Shown piece by piece: positions 11,201 through 24,000 of a stretch of 64,000 nt of DNA; the stretch's first letter is position 1, and every line of letters begins with the position of its first letter. Location of the stretch: the NCBI RefSeq assembly GCF_037975245.1, contig NC_092568.1:19933001-19997000 (forward strand), in the 5' to 3' direction. The position numbers and the translations under genes were made by a program. Source of the stretch: Apostichopus japonicus (Eukaryota; Echinodermata; Holothuroidea; Aspidochirotida; Stichopodidae). The notes beneath the pieces were generated by a model that had not been told where the DNA came from, made no database searches, and saw nothing but the letters and a program-made list of their open reading frames with translations.

Positions 11201-14200
11201 TTGATGATGATAGAGATAATTCTGAGGGTATCAGCTGCAACTGGTACGGGCACCAAGGGTGCTGCATTACAAAGTAAAAATTTATGGTCATCTTACACAT
11301 TTTGTGACCTATTTGTTCCTTCTGCTGCTATCAGCTGTTGTCATTTGTTTTAGCACATTTACTTAATTCTATCTGCTTCCTTCCTCTGTTTCTATTCTTG
11401 CAAAAAATGTTTGTTGCCGTCGAAATTCATAGATATATATTTTTATTAATTATCCATCGGCAGGAATATATGCCTCTGCATATGTAGATGAGCCATCTTC
11501 ATCAACGGAGAAGAGAAAACTCGAAGGGGATTCCTCTGCTCTGTCTTCAAAGAAGAGCCGTCTCTGGTAAGCTACATATGATTCAGGTCAATTAGTTAGC
11601 TGTTTAATTTCATTAACTCATGGCGAATGTATCAAACTTTATTGCATATGATTAAAATTTGATTAAATATTCAAAATTACCTTTGATCCTTTTTAGCCAT
11701 ATTTTGTGAGACTTGAGCTTTCCAGCATATATTTTCTGCATTGTTATGATATTTTTTAAATTTTAGAAGTATAATATTTTAAGGAAATCACAAAAATACT
11801 GCTTTTTGAACAGACCTCATGCTCTGATGTCACATCTCAGGAATGTAAATTCAGATCCAGTCTTAAATTTGTTTCTAAGTTTTTTGAACCTTTTCAACTC
11901 TGCCACCTGGTATGTCTCATATCCCATTTTGAGGGTCCTTTGAAATCCATTTTGTACCTATTTAGTACCTATCTGTTTTGTAAAATCATTAAAATGTTCT
12001 GCATTAAATGGTTCAATAACCCACTAGCTACATTAGGAGTACTCTAAACATTGTATTTCCACAAATATCTCTTGATTAGATTGAAGGCCTTCCACTGAGG
12101 TATGAATATTTCTTAGCTAACTCCAAATCAAGTATAGTTTCCTAACCAATGCTACGGTTTTGGGGTCCTTTGAAATCCATTTTGTACCTATGTAGTACCT
12201 ATCTGTTATGCAAAATCATTAAAATGTTCTGAATTAAATGGTTCAATAACCCACTAACTATATTAGTAGTACTCTAAACATAATTATTTGTGGAACAACA
12301 ATGTCATTGTATTTCCACAAATATCTCTTGATTAGATCGAAGCCCTTCCACTGAGGTATGAATATATCTTAGCTAAATCCAATTCGAGTATAGTTTCCTA
12401 AACCGATGCTACTAATTTTAAAAGAATCATTATCTTATCATCAAATCATATTTTCTTTGCATTTCTTAAGACTTCAGTCATACTTTCTTTTGGATAACAA
12501 TTCATAATTTATAGGCTTGGAGTTGAAGTCGATAGTGACTCTGATGATTCTGATGAAGAGAAAGAAACATCGCATTATTCAAAGGTCAAAGACGATGATA
12601 GTGACTCCGATGATTCAGATGAAGAGACAGAAGCAACGTTTGATTCAAAGGTCAAAGAGGACAAATGTCCCTCTGAATCGAAGTCTGTGCAATCGCCTCT
12701 CATCAAAGATAAACCACTAATCCCTTCAGAAGGTGCAACACCGGGACACAAAGGGGACCATGAACCTCCAACAAATGTTAGCGGGATGGAGGAGAATCCC
12801 ACACAAGAAGAAGGTGCTGCTCAGAATGCTGAAGATAAATCAAATAAAACCACTAAGGAAAACCCTAACGCAAGCAAACAGGTGAATGAAATGATTGAAA
12901 ATGGATTGGTTTGACCTGAGATTTTTTTATCTTTTTTTATTCTGTTTTACAACCTTTTATCTCACTTTAAATGTATGACAATGTCATTGTTCTTTTTGCA
13001 GCTTGTTTCGCTCATATATAGGCACAGAGACAAGTGATCTACAGAGACCAAAAATAGTGTTCCGGACAACTTTTCTTTGGTTTGCTGGATTTTTCCAGAT
13101 GTTAAAAAAATTTATCTCCAGTTTTTGTAGCTTGATGAGATTGACTAATTTTCTATTTTTAATTTAACATCAATCCCTAACTCTCGTGCATTCTGAGCAT
13201 AGTTTCTGAAGGGGTTAGGATGTGATAGTTTCTAGCACATTCCCCATAGAAGAGCTTGGGTCGTGGTCCTCAAAGTTTGCCAACCTCAGGAACCAGACAT
13301 TCAGCAAGTTGTTTGCAGTACAAGTATACATAGTCTCGATGTTGTTTTTGCGGGCGGGATGGGGTGAAGGAAACGGTGCTTGAGGTATTGCATTTTTGAG
13401 AGAGAGGTCAGGAATAGCTCTGTCCTCATTGTTAATGTAACTTAAGTGAGTCAATATCCACGAGCGTTGAATGTAGACTTGACGACTATCCCTGTTTAAC
13501 AGGCAGATGCAAAATACCAATCGCAACATACATGTAATCAGGTTTGGTGTCTATGTTACTTTTTAGTATTTGCTATCTTTTCTCAAATTGTGGCATTTTG
13601 TCCAACCTAGGGATGCACCGGATCCAAATTTTTGGATCCGGCCAGAACCGGATTTGCCGGATAGTACATGAAATCCGGCCGGAACCGGATTTTTTCATTA
13701 CACAAAAGAAAATCGTTAATAAGAAGTAGAAGTAGGCCTATGAAACAAGGAGCAAATCTTAGGTGAGGTATACGCATATTATAAAGAAGGTGAAATTAAG
13801 ACCCCATAAATGAGATTAAATATGACTTGAAGTGGTGCAATCTACATTCTTTAATAAAGTAACTACAATATAATTGTTGACAAGCTTGATATAGTATGTA
13901 AAATTGTTTGCTGGAAAAATACTGCATACTACCTATGAAGTTTGTTTTTAAACGGGAAGCTACATTTCACAAATCTCATACTTTATACTGAATAAAAAGA
14001 TTATTTAATTGTTGTAGTAACACTACTATTGTTGTAGTAACACTACTAGTGTTAGCTCAGTGGTTAACGCCGGTGCCTTTCAATCATAAGGTCCCCGGTT
14101 CGAGTCACTCCCAGATTAATGTATGTCATCCAGTTACAGAGTTGTTGACAATTAACAATTCATAATCATGGACGTTAAAGATGAATGTAAGAGACTGACT

Positions 14201-15790
14201 TCGGTCAGCTTGCGACCTTGATAAGCCAATGAGGCTTCTTCGCGAGTTCCTGCTTGCAGGAGGATCTAATATATATACATACATACTGTCAGGATTTAGA
14301 ATTGTCTTTTATTATTCATTATTTGGTAACAAATTTTTACACTGCAATATTATCTGTGAAAAAAAAAAAAAGCATTGCATCTTTCCAGAAGTGGAAGAAA
14401 CTTCTTATCTATCTTTTATCTATCCTTTAAAATGGAATTAAATGTTCATTAGAACACTTAATGATTTATGTTTTTCATGAACTTTTAGGAACTTTCATGG
14501 TGACAAGAGATATCTCTTTCTGTGAGAAAATTAGATACTGTTTTTTCTGTGACTGGCACCCCATTTGGTGGAAACTCTTCTAGTCCATTGCTTCATCTAT
14601 TTATAAAAGTGCCACAATTACAATTTGCACATTGCCATGATCACAAACAATGAGTAACAATTGACAGCTTTCTAGACAGGAAATGGACTGTAGTGGTCCA
14701 CAAAAAGATCCATTGTTTTGACTTCTTAAGGTCCTAATGCACATGTTTGGATTTTGGACATTTCATTTCATGCAAGTGTTTCTCTCTGACCATATTTAAG
14801 AGATTGTTTCACACATAAAAATTCAGAGAAAACATGAATGCCAACAATAATGGGAAAGTAAAGATTCAATGGAACAGTATTTTGACTGATAAGTATATGA
14901 ATGGTCTATTTTAACTGCACAATATTAAACTGATGAAGGCTGCAAGAATGATTTCACTGCAAACTGTATTTGTTGTATATAGCTTCATATTATTACAGTA
15001 GTTGTATTATTTTGGTTGATCTTTAGAAACAGTGGGTCAGACCATTGAGAAAATTAAATTAAACATGTTAAACCTAATTTTTCCTGTTTTTATTAATTTT
15101 TGGAAATAGGTTACATTGATTTAAGTTAATACCAACACTATTTAAGGAATAATTCAGGCCAGATTTTGAAAAAGATCCGGGCAGATTTTGAAAAAGATCC
15201 GGCCGGATTTTGAAAAATATCCGACCGGAACCGGATAATTTCTCACTATCCGGCCGGATAGTCCGGCCGGACCGGATATCCGGTGCATCCCTAGTCCAAC
15301 CCTTCCTTTTTCTTTCTTTAACTCTGTATTTTTCGGTGATGGGAACTTGTAAAATATCCATTTTTTTTTTTTTAAATATCCATTTTTTGTGAAAGAAAGG
15401 ATGGCAGGTCTGTGGTTGTTTTCTAAGTCATTAACACAGTCCTTTGTCTAAAAGTTAACAAGGAACTTTCAGTAGCTTGTTCCCCCATATTGTTGTTACC
15501 TTTTGTGTGGGTGTTTGTGTCAGATGCATCTAGATGTTGTTATCGTGTTTACTCATTCATTCACACAGGTAATGACTGCATTAAACCTAGAAGAGGTTGA
15601 AACTGTAGCCGAATTGGAAGCACTTGGTCTAGATCAACTGAAAAAAGAGCTCATTTCAAGAGGTCTGAAATGTGGTGGGACTTTACAACAAAGAGCAGAG
15701 AGGCTGTTTCAAGTCAAGGGACTATTACCAGAGCAAATCGACCCTTCACTAAAGGCAAAGCCTCCCAAAGTGCTCAACAAAAACTTGTAA
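5220..15790 (+). CDS. SDE2: SDE2 (replication stress, telomere and splicing protein), 7 coding exons
   Basis: Coding exons: 5220-5324, 7191-7308, 8519-8630, 10713-10882, 11464-11566, 12515-12881, 15569-15790. They total 1197 nt (398 aa) with compatible phases. Residues 1-72 form a ubiquitin-like fold ending LRLRGG; then K73[18 protein letters not shown], the SDE2 signature. In known SDE2, cleavage after the GG exposes a Lys N-degron and the processed protein acts in PCNA-linked replication-stress control, and in splicing in yeast. A basic helical region ([14 protein letters not shown]) follows, then [10 protein letters not shown], the motif [14 protein letters not shown], and an acidic Ser/Asp linker. 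The last exon is a SAP domain (about 330-380, [20 protein letters not shown]). An upstream in-frame ATG at 5094 would add 42 residues with no similarity to the UBL, so 5220 is preferred. Confidence 0.93.
7661..7725. repeat. Perfect 27-bp inverted repeat (hairpin) in SDE2 intron 2
   Basis: The left arm 7661-7687 (begins GAAAGATGTAATTTGTTCC) and the right arm 7699-7725 are exact reverse complements around an 11-base loop rich in G and C. The short direct repeat GTTGATTACATAATCCG lies just to its left. There is no coding content. It could be a fold-back element relic or a cruciform-forming palindrome. Confidence 0.85.
8906..8952. repeat. Short GGTGTACCT tandem repeat
   Basis: Four to five imperfect units of GGTGTACCT/TGGTGTACC lie in SDE2 intron 3. 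There is no coding meaning. Confidence 0.7.
9921..10320 (+). mobile_element. tRNA-derived SINE with CORE-like body and (AAT)n tail
   Basis: The head resembles a tRNA with pol III promoter boxes: TGGTCAAGTGGGTAAGG (box A region) and GGTTCGAGCCC (box B, near 9974). The body contains CCTTGGGCAAGGCGCTTTATC, like the CORE segment of MIR/CORE-SINEs. The 3' end is AGGGCCTTGGCCCTGTACA followed by (AAT)n. It lies in SDE2 intron 3 in the sense direction. Confidence 0.8.
11933..12414. repeat. Tandem duplication, unit about 230 bp, in SDE2 intron 5
   Basis: Two diverged copies begin with GGGTCCTTTGAAATCCATTT at 11933 and 12163 and end near ATGCTAC. They differ by scattered substitutions and a small insertion in the second copy (near 12280-12305). 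Confidence 0.85.
13608..15293. mobile_element. Non-autonomous hAT-like element in SDE2 intron 6
   Basis: Terminal inverted repeats TAGGGATGCACCGGAT at the left and ATCCGGTGCATCCCTA at the right enclose 1686 bp. They are flanked by an exact 8-bp target duplication, GTCCAACC (13600-13607 and 15294-15301), the size typical of hAT transposons. Many CCGGCCGGAT/AACCGGAT subterminal repeats, possible transposase-binding sites, occur at both ends. No transposase ORF is present. A tRNA-derived SINE (14050-14286) has inserted inside it. Confidence 0.88.
14050..14286 (+). mobile_element. tRNA-derived SINE, family S1, copy 1 (nested in hAT element)
   Basis: The tRNA-like head has TTAGCTCAGTGGTTAACGCC (box A) and GGTTCGAGTCACTCC (box B). 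The body is shared with three other copies in the window and includes CCAATGAGGCTTCTTCGCGA. The 3' end GCAGGAGGATCTAATA runs into a short (TACA)n tail. Confidence 0.88.
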
Positions 15791-16283
15791 GGATGAAGAA
15801 CATTTTCACAGGAACATAGAAACAAAATGGAAATATACTAATATTATCACTGTCTTATTGAAATTGTAAATCTCCTTGTTTGAGGATTGTAATTTTCTTG
15901 CATGTTTTAAGTGATATTTTATTTGTCATAGTGTGAAAAGTTATCTGCATTCTTTCATTCAAACATTTTATAAATGAAACAGGGTCCTAGGATGTTTATC
16001 TCAGGTGCTCCATGTTTTGGGCCTTTTCATTTCTCAATTCTCTCGTAGATATTTTGGTTTTTAAACTAACCAGAAGGCATTGATTTTTAAAAAAACAAAA
16101 CAAATTTATGGTGATATTTGTAACATGTCATCACAAGTTTGCATGATCTCATCTTTCAGTGGAAAAGAAAAAGAACCAAACATATTGCATATTCAAGTAC
16201 AGTTCTTAGTAGATCTTATACAAAGCACTATATGTAAGACTTCCTCGTGTATTTTCATCAGCAAAGAATATGATATTTTGTGA

Positions 16284-16289
16284 AATAAA
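16284..16289 (+). terminator. Candidate poly(A) signal of SDE2
   Basis: A canonical AATAAA about 495 bases after the SDE2 stop codon. No other gene intervenes. Use of this signal is inferred. Confidence 0.5.
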
Positions 16290-19200
16290 GATAGCAGTCT
16301 GTTACATATTTCAAAATGTGATTATATGCAATGAGAAAATATTATATTGGAGAGAAGTGAAACTGGTGTCACTTATGAAATTTTAAGTCATTTTTAAGAG
16401 CTCATAGGAAACAGGGTAACATTTTTAAGTCAGATTTCGTTGAGCGGTTGTCCTTAATTGCAACCCTCCTTGCTCTGTAAATAATTCAATGCCTTTTGTT
16501 TTGTGATTTCTCCTCCCCCCCCCCGCCCCCTCCTCTTTAATTTTTCCCGTATGGTTATCTTGATGTGGCCTTTGTATATCAATTGTGGTTTCACCTGGAT
16601 GGAAAAAAAAGAATCATAAAAGAAGAGAAAAACTTGTGGAGGAAACTTGGATTGTTGGACAACAACCACATGCACCATTCAGTCAACTTAAACCAGTCGA
16701 TGTTATACTCATCTTTTTATGGTTAGGTTATATTTGGTTCTTTCCGAGAGAAATTGTGTACAGCACTTGAGTTTTATAAAACGGTTTCAGACAGTTTAAA
16801 TAATCACGTGGTGAAATGAAGTGCAGGGCCGTAGCCTGTGGGGGGGAGCAGCTGCCCCTCCCCCCCCACACCTGAGATTTCTACTTTCTAAATGAAAGTA
16901 TGCCAACGATAATGTGAAGGCCTGGACAGTATGCTCTATTTTAGTTTTAGCGAAATGTACATATCATTTCTTCTGATTTCATTAGTTAGTAGTGTCCAAC
17001 CTCAAGATTCTAGGCACGTATTGTAGCAGCACAGGGTTTAGTTTAACCCCTCATCACGAATATGCACAATCGCGGATGCGATGACCGTACGTTGTTTTGG
17101 TTTTTCACCAGTTTTTTTAGATTAACAATAAATGTAGAGAGTTAACCTGCATGAACAGTGTAGTAGTCTAATTTGAACTTAAGTTCATAAATATATTTAT
17201 TACATCTATTGGTGTGTTTTATGTAGGCTTATCAGTTTCATTGTTAGCTCATATAATAGTGCCCCAATGATTAAACTAGCGGTATTAAGGCACTGTGAAT
17301 ATAGGACATATTTTAACATACTAATTAGGGGGCCATGGCCCCCAGTCCCCTACATGGCCCACCCACTCAGCTTATTGGCCCCCCCCCCCCCCCACACACA
17401 CACACACACACTCACCAGGTCCGTTTTTGGCATGTAAAACATATGATAACACATACCTAACAATTAATTTACCCTAAATTCCCTATATGGCTTCCCCTCA
17501 GCATATAAAGCTACGGTTACCATCAGTTTCTTCTAGTGTTCTTTGATATCTGCAATTTCCTGTGTAAAATAATGAATAAGCAGAACTTATAAAGTAACGT
17601 AAGGTCCTATTTTCCCCTACAAAGTGAATTGCCGATTGCCACATAGATATTTTCTAATTTACCTTTTTGGATGTGTAAATTTCTATGACATGAGATCTGA
17701 AAAGTAAGGAATGTTTAGATGCAACGTTCAAGGCCTGGGAAGTGCCATTTCCGGCAATCTGGGAGACAAAAATGTTCTTGCTACGCTACGAGCCAACCGA
17801 TGGTAGCACTCCACTTAAATATTGTCATGATAGTCCCATGTGGGATGTGGCCCACCCATTAAAATATTCTTAAAAAGGCCCTGGTATATACTGTATACAC
17901 ACACCAAAAGCATCACTATGTAACATGGACAATACAACCTGGTGTTTAACTGCCCTCCAAGGGATTCTACCCAGGCTCGACCCTGAAGTGTATTGTCAAA
18001 CACCCTTTCATAAGGAAAAGTGCACCAGAAGTACCTGACTAAAGGAGAGTTAACAGGGGCGAGTAAATTGTTCGGTTACTATACCATCAGGAAGGACAAG
18101 TCTCCATTACGAAAATGTGCATGATGGATTCAATAGGGCAATATATTGCTGATCCCATATGTAATAGCAAAGCAGAAGCCATAGTTGCTATAAATTTCTC
18201 TCACAGTTAAATCTCTGCATTAAGCGATGCTTTAAGCAGGTCCTGACAGACAAGTATAATGGTTATGACTAGACAAAGAATGTTTGAAATGAAAAGTAAT
18301 AATACAAAATCACTATGTGAAGGTTTCAAAGCTCATTTTTTATATGATTACACAAAGACTACACAAGTTTTAGTCATTATGATACATTGCCTCCAGGTAA
18401 GGGTTGGTTATAAATAGGTGATTGGCAATTAAAAAATTTAAGATATTTGCAAATGACACAAATTTATTAATTAATAAAGTCATGAGGTTTTTTCTATTCA
18501 TAGACCTCTGACTTGTATTTCATGGTATTATAACTTTCTGTTTGAAAAGAAGTAGTATTTCAGTGCTGCTATGTACACAAAATTACAACCGACAATAAAG
18601 AAAATAAAAAAAAATAACAGGACACTTTGGAACTTCCTCTTTCAAATTTTATTCACCAGATTTCATCATGTGGTGATGATGATAATGGAATAGTCTTTTG
18701 GAATTGCTTATTTTAAGTTTCCTTCTTACATTTCAACAAATAATTTACTTTTTTATTTCACATCTCCCTACTCAAATCATTTAGGGAAGTAAGTTATGAG
18801 GTGAAAATTGCCTTGTGGCCAAAATCAATGAAAGCTCCTGCAAGCACACAAGGTCTGATGTATGTTCTATTTAAATAGCGATGTTATCAATATGATCGTT
18901 GCTGTGCCTAATAACAATATTGTAGTTAATGCTAAATTTTCATGTCTTTGGCAAAAGAAAAAAAAAGAAAGAACACTTGTATATTTAATAATTATGCATA
19001 TATCTTGAATAAAATTGCAATTATAGATATTAATAGTTAATATTGTAGGAATACTGAAGTGAATATTCTTAATATGGTCTATCACTTTGTGAAAATCAGA
19101 GCTGTACATTAAATAAATATTGCAAAATCTGAAAGAAGATAGTGTTCAAATATGTTTGAATATACATACATGCATGTTCGTTTTTGGCAGCCATGTTATG

Positions 19201-20650
19201 AGAAAAGACAATGGTCATAATTAATATGTTAAGTTATGCAAATGACTGTTGTCATACTTCCTTTGCATGTTCATCATCTTCATGAATGATATGCTAATTC
19301 TATCAAATTATTTATCTGAACCAAAGGTGTCTTCCTTATCACACACCTCAAGCTCTTTTGTGAAAGTTTATTTCTGCTGCAGCTGCTTCATTAGCTAAGA
19401 TAATGAAGACAGCTTTGGTTATTTGGTAGAACAAGTGATACCCGGAAACGCCGGTTTTTCCGAGTATAAACCAAGCAAGGGATAACCACGTTGAACTTCT
19501 TAATGGTCACCAGTATTGACCAATATGCTAGAAAGTTAATTAATAGTCCCTCATGCTAAACCTTCAACAAATCGAATTTCATCTTGCAACCTTCAAAGCA
19601 AGTTTCCACACTGAGACATTAATGTATTGAATTAGAAGATTTCCTAATGTCTGGGAATACTTTAGAGAGTAAAAACTCCCTGGAAATTATTTTGAAAACT
19701 TTCAGCATGCTAAAATTTTTGAGGCAAACAAATGATGTTCTTTAACTAGTACAAAAACTACAACTATCTCTGTTAACAATAATGAACACATTCAAAAGGT
19801 ATTTACAAAGGAAAATAATTTCTGAAGTTAAATCTTGTTTAAATAAATGGGATATGAACTATAACCTTTTAAGTTTGCAGAAACAATAACTGTTAAAGTT
19901 ATTATTACTCTACAGTTTGATGAAACAAATATCAATTTCCGATAAGTAGTCAGGTCGTTATTGCTTGAATTTTTTAGAACAGTGTTACAAATTGACGTAT
20001 TATGATACTCTGCCAGTTACGGTGGCACAGTAGCCAGTATATAAAGCCGGGGGAAATTATTTCGTCACTGAACAAATCCACACAGCCTTGTCACAGCATA
20101 TCTTGGGACTCAATGTCTGGAATTGTGGTGAGAATGTCTGTAAAGAGTAATGAGAGAGAGGAGAAGAAGATAAAATTATTTTAAATTAATCTATACCCAT
20201 TTTGCAGCAGATATTTGCAGTTTTCAGTAATTAATGAATTGAGATCCCTTGGAACACACACTCACACACAGTGTAACATGGCAATTGAGTGCAAACCGTT
20301 TGTGCAGGGTGCACAACAAGATACAGCTTAATACTGTACCTTAGTAGACTGCTTATTGAATTAAATTAATAAAATAGTTAAACTGACATATATAGCATGG
20401 AGGAAACATAGGTTTCATCAATAATATTGACAAACATATTACGTAACAAGAAACAGGTTTTCCCGAGGGTTTTTCTTGATAAACTATTCTTAGCTGAACA
20501 GACGAATAATCAACGACTGTAGCCATCAGCAGTATTGGTCAAGCTTTAATGTCCTTGACTACTCCCCCTCGCCCACCTTCATGGCAGGACTACAACCTCA
20601 AGGAAAAGCTCTTTAAACTTTTTCATGCTAAAAGTTGTCCCTCTGCAATG
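16290..20650. other. Gene-free spacer with repeat relics
   Basis: AT-rich sequence with no ORF I can support. It holds C/G-homopolymer tracts (about 16515-16530, 16842-16867, 17379-17393) and a (CA)n run at about 17393-17412. A terminal relic beginning CAGGGCCGTAGCCTG at about 16824 resembles the ends of the hAT-like elements elsewhere in the window. Confidence 0.6.
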
Positions 20651-20656
20651 TTTATT
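20651..20656 (-). terminator. Candidate poly(A) signal of the 21011-35633 gene
   Basis: AATAAA on the minus strand about 355 bases beyond the stop codon. Inferred from position only. Confidence 0.4.
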
Positions 20657-21010
20657 TAACAATCTGAAATCTCTCTGTAGTTTTTGAAAAGAGCTATTAG
20701 AATTTTTCCCCCTTCTTTTGACAGGTGCTAACATTAGCCTCTAATGAATTATTGAAAAAAAACAATGGCTCTTCTTTTTTCTCATTGATTTGGTATCTTT
20801 GCGATATTTTAAAGCATGCCAACAACATTTGGGTCACGAAATGATTGGAACGTTATGACTTAAACAGTCGTCATAATCATCACCGACCAATATACCGCAA
20901 ATCAAAACAGAGCACTGATATAACAAATTTCCAAAACATAAATTTTATGGGTTCATTTTTGAAAGAGCAGCCAAAATAGACATTTGAGGGTACTAAGACA
21001 TTTTTGAATA

Positions 21011-24000
21011 TTAAAAGTCAAACGAGTCGGCCAAACTACTACCTAGAGGGATACCCTTGCAGTAGCTTGAATCCACATGTAATCCAAATGGAATGTTTGG
21101 AGTTGAAAAGTGACCTTTGATGAAAAGGCTGTCTGGTAATGTGGTTATGGTGCACTCATCTAGTCCGACACCTACACTTGTGTATTCCAGTTTCTTCTGT
21201 TTCTGTCTGTTGGTAGTAGACTTGGGATGATCCATCTGTCAATTATGAGAAAAATGTAAGACTTTCAGTCATAAACAATCCATTGTAAACATATTTAAAT
21301 TGGTTCTTGTTTTGTTTTTTTTTCTACAAAAAATGCCTTCAATTTCACAGTTGGCCAAGTAGACAAATATGGTTTCTATATACAATTGTATCTATATATT
21401 TTAGATCCTCCTGCAAGCAGGAACTCGTGAAGCCTCATTGGCTTATCAAAGCCGTAAGATGACCGAGGGCAGTCTCTTACATTCATATTCAACGTCCATG
21501 AATATGAATTGTCAATTGTCAACAACTCTTTAACTGGACGACATACATTAATCTTGGAGTGACTCAAACTCGGGACCTTATGATTGAAAGGCACCGGCGT
21601 TAACCACTGAGCTAACACTCCTAAATTGCTATATTTGATCTTGATGATCAGACAGTGTCAGGGCATTACTCTCCGAGACACAACTAGTTAACTGCCCCAT
21701 AGGTCTCTACGTCACTGAAGTAAGTTAGTCGATCCATATTCCAGCCTGGTATAAGGGTACATGAAGATATTATTTTAACTAGGCTGTATGGGTTCATATG
21801 TTGTTTTGTAAAGCAAAGAAACCACCGAGGCAAAATATTAGGCCTACTGATTAATGAGTATATCCTAGCCAGAAGTGGTATCAGCATGTTAACATCTACC
21901 ATGGAAGATAATTAAGTCAGTGTGGTACGATTTGTTTTCAAAGAAAGGAAAAATAAAATTAATTTAATTTAATCTATTAAGAAATTTGCCTTTGTGAGTA
22001 AATGAAAGAAAAATTGAAGCCTGGTACAGTATCTGTCAAATCTTTAGAAGTTCCTGTAACAGTCAAGGATCAAATAAACACAGGGTCCATGTACTTTCGT
22101 CGTCCCTACAACGGAAGACCATTTAATAAAGATAGACGTCGAGAGAAAAGCTGCAAGAGGCAGGCCTAGGGAATATCTTGGAGAATCAGAATTATCTCTC
22201 CCCACCACCAGTGGCGTAGGAAGGTACTTTTGAGTGGGGGGGCTGAAGACTGATGGCCGGCCTGGGGGAGGGGTCTAAGCAGTGGCGTCACCAGACTTTT
22301 CAGTCTGGGGGCACAGGGGGCACCAGCATTTGATGGGGGGTACTTAGGTGGATACGGATCTCCGTCCTGGGGGAGGGGTCTAAGGGGAGGGGGTGCCCCC
22401 TCCCCTTTGGAAAATTTTCGCATACGGAGGATGGGCTAGATGCAAAATGGTGCCACATTTGATGCTAAATTCGATCTGAAGATATCTCCAGAAATTGCTA
22501 TTTTTGAGGTAATGCTTTTAACAACGCGCAGAATTTTGCAGAGGATATGAACCACATGCTGTCGATATTATGCCTAACCCTATCAATAGAACCTACATTT
22601 GTTGAATTAATGTGTGCATGACCCCCGACTCCTTTCTTGTCCTTCTCGTTTTCTCCCATTATCCGAAAATACGAATTACTGTGCTTCTTTGTCCTTATGA
22701 AAAACCAACTCAGATGATGGGAGTTGAATATAACAAAATATATGTATTTTTTTTTACCAACCCAAATCTCAGATGGGGGGTACTCGGTTGGGGTGTCCCC
22801 CTCCCCTTTGGAATTTTTTTTCATTTCCAGGTGGCCTCAGATGCAATTTGGTGCAATATAGCACATTTCAACACCCAATTCATTTTGTATATAATTTTGC
22901 ATTTTCACCTGGCCTTATAGATGCAATTTGGTGCTCCAAATGAGATATTTTCTCATTTGGAAATGAAAAAGGGGTTTTCTGACTCGCGGAGCGGGGGGCG
23001 GAATGATACTTCCGCCCCCCATATTTTTGACTGGGGGGGCTGGCGCCCCCCCCCCCCCCAGCCCCCCCAGTTCCTACGCCCTTGCCCACCACCCCAACCC
23101 ACCACCCCCACTTGGTACCAAAAATTGCAAGGTAACACCTTTAATGATTTTGATGCTTAAAACATGTTGCTTGCACACTCCAATCATGCTACATGATCAC
23201 ACTGTAAAGATATGCAAGTACCGTATTGTAAACATGATCACACTATAAAGATATGCAAGTACCGCATTGTAAACAGTACCAATTACCTTATTGACGTCTA
23301 CCTCATCGGCAGATGATGGCCATAGTCTCAGGGAACATCTTCTCTTCAATGGTCTGTTTGGAATACTACCTTCAGGACTTGCCCTCTTTAACTGCTGACT
23401 TGGAGTTGAATGGTTAACAGTTGCTGGAGATAATTGTGCGGGGCTCTGAAATAAATTTAATGGGAACAGTAATTCATTATTGATATTCTGCCAGTGATAA
23501 ACTTAAACAATGTATTTAAGTTGATACCAAATACAGTCAACACTTTAAAAGAAAGAAACTTTTATGACTTGATTTGATTCAAGCCTTTATTAAAAGTCAT
23601 GCATATTGTTAATGGTGAATCATCGCTTTATGCAGCATGCTCATGCACATCTACTAAGTCTTGATAGAACATTTTTTTTTTTTTTGTCATGTGTCAAACC
23701 ATCGGTGGGCAAAATAGTTTACATGAAACAGGTTTTGTGAAATTATCCATGATCCTTTACATCTCTCTACCTGATAAACCGAGACATTATCCCATAATAC
23801 AACAATCTGGTTAAATTTAATACAAGGTAACAGACTAACAACAGAAGAAAGATAGCTAGCAGGAAATATAGCTAGTGAAGATATCGAAAGATTGTTTATA
23901 TCAAATGTACTTTATTTTGATGACATCGAAAAGAAACATTTGGTACTTGGTTGAAACTTTAATAAATAGATCAAGATGACTGAAAGAGTTTATCATGCCA

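Noticed and set aside
14229-14441. ORF starting [14 protein letters not shown], repeated at 47332
   Set aside because: It is the 3' part of the S1 SINE read as protein; it recurs because the SINE recurs.
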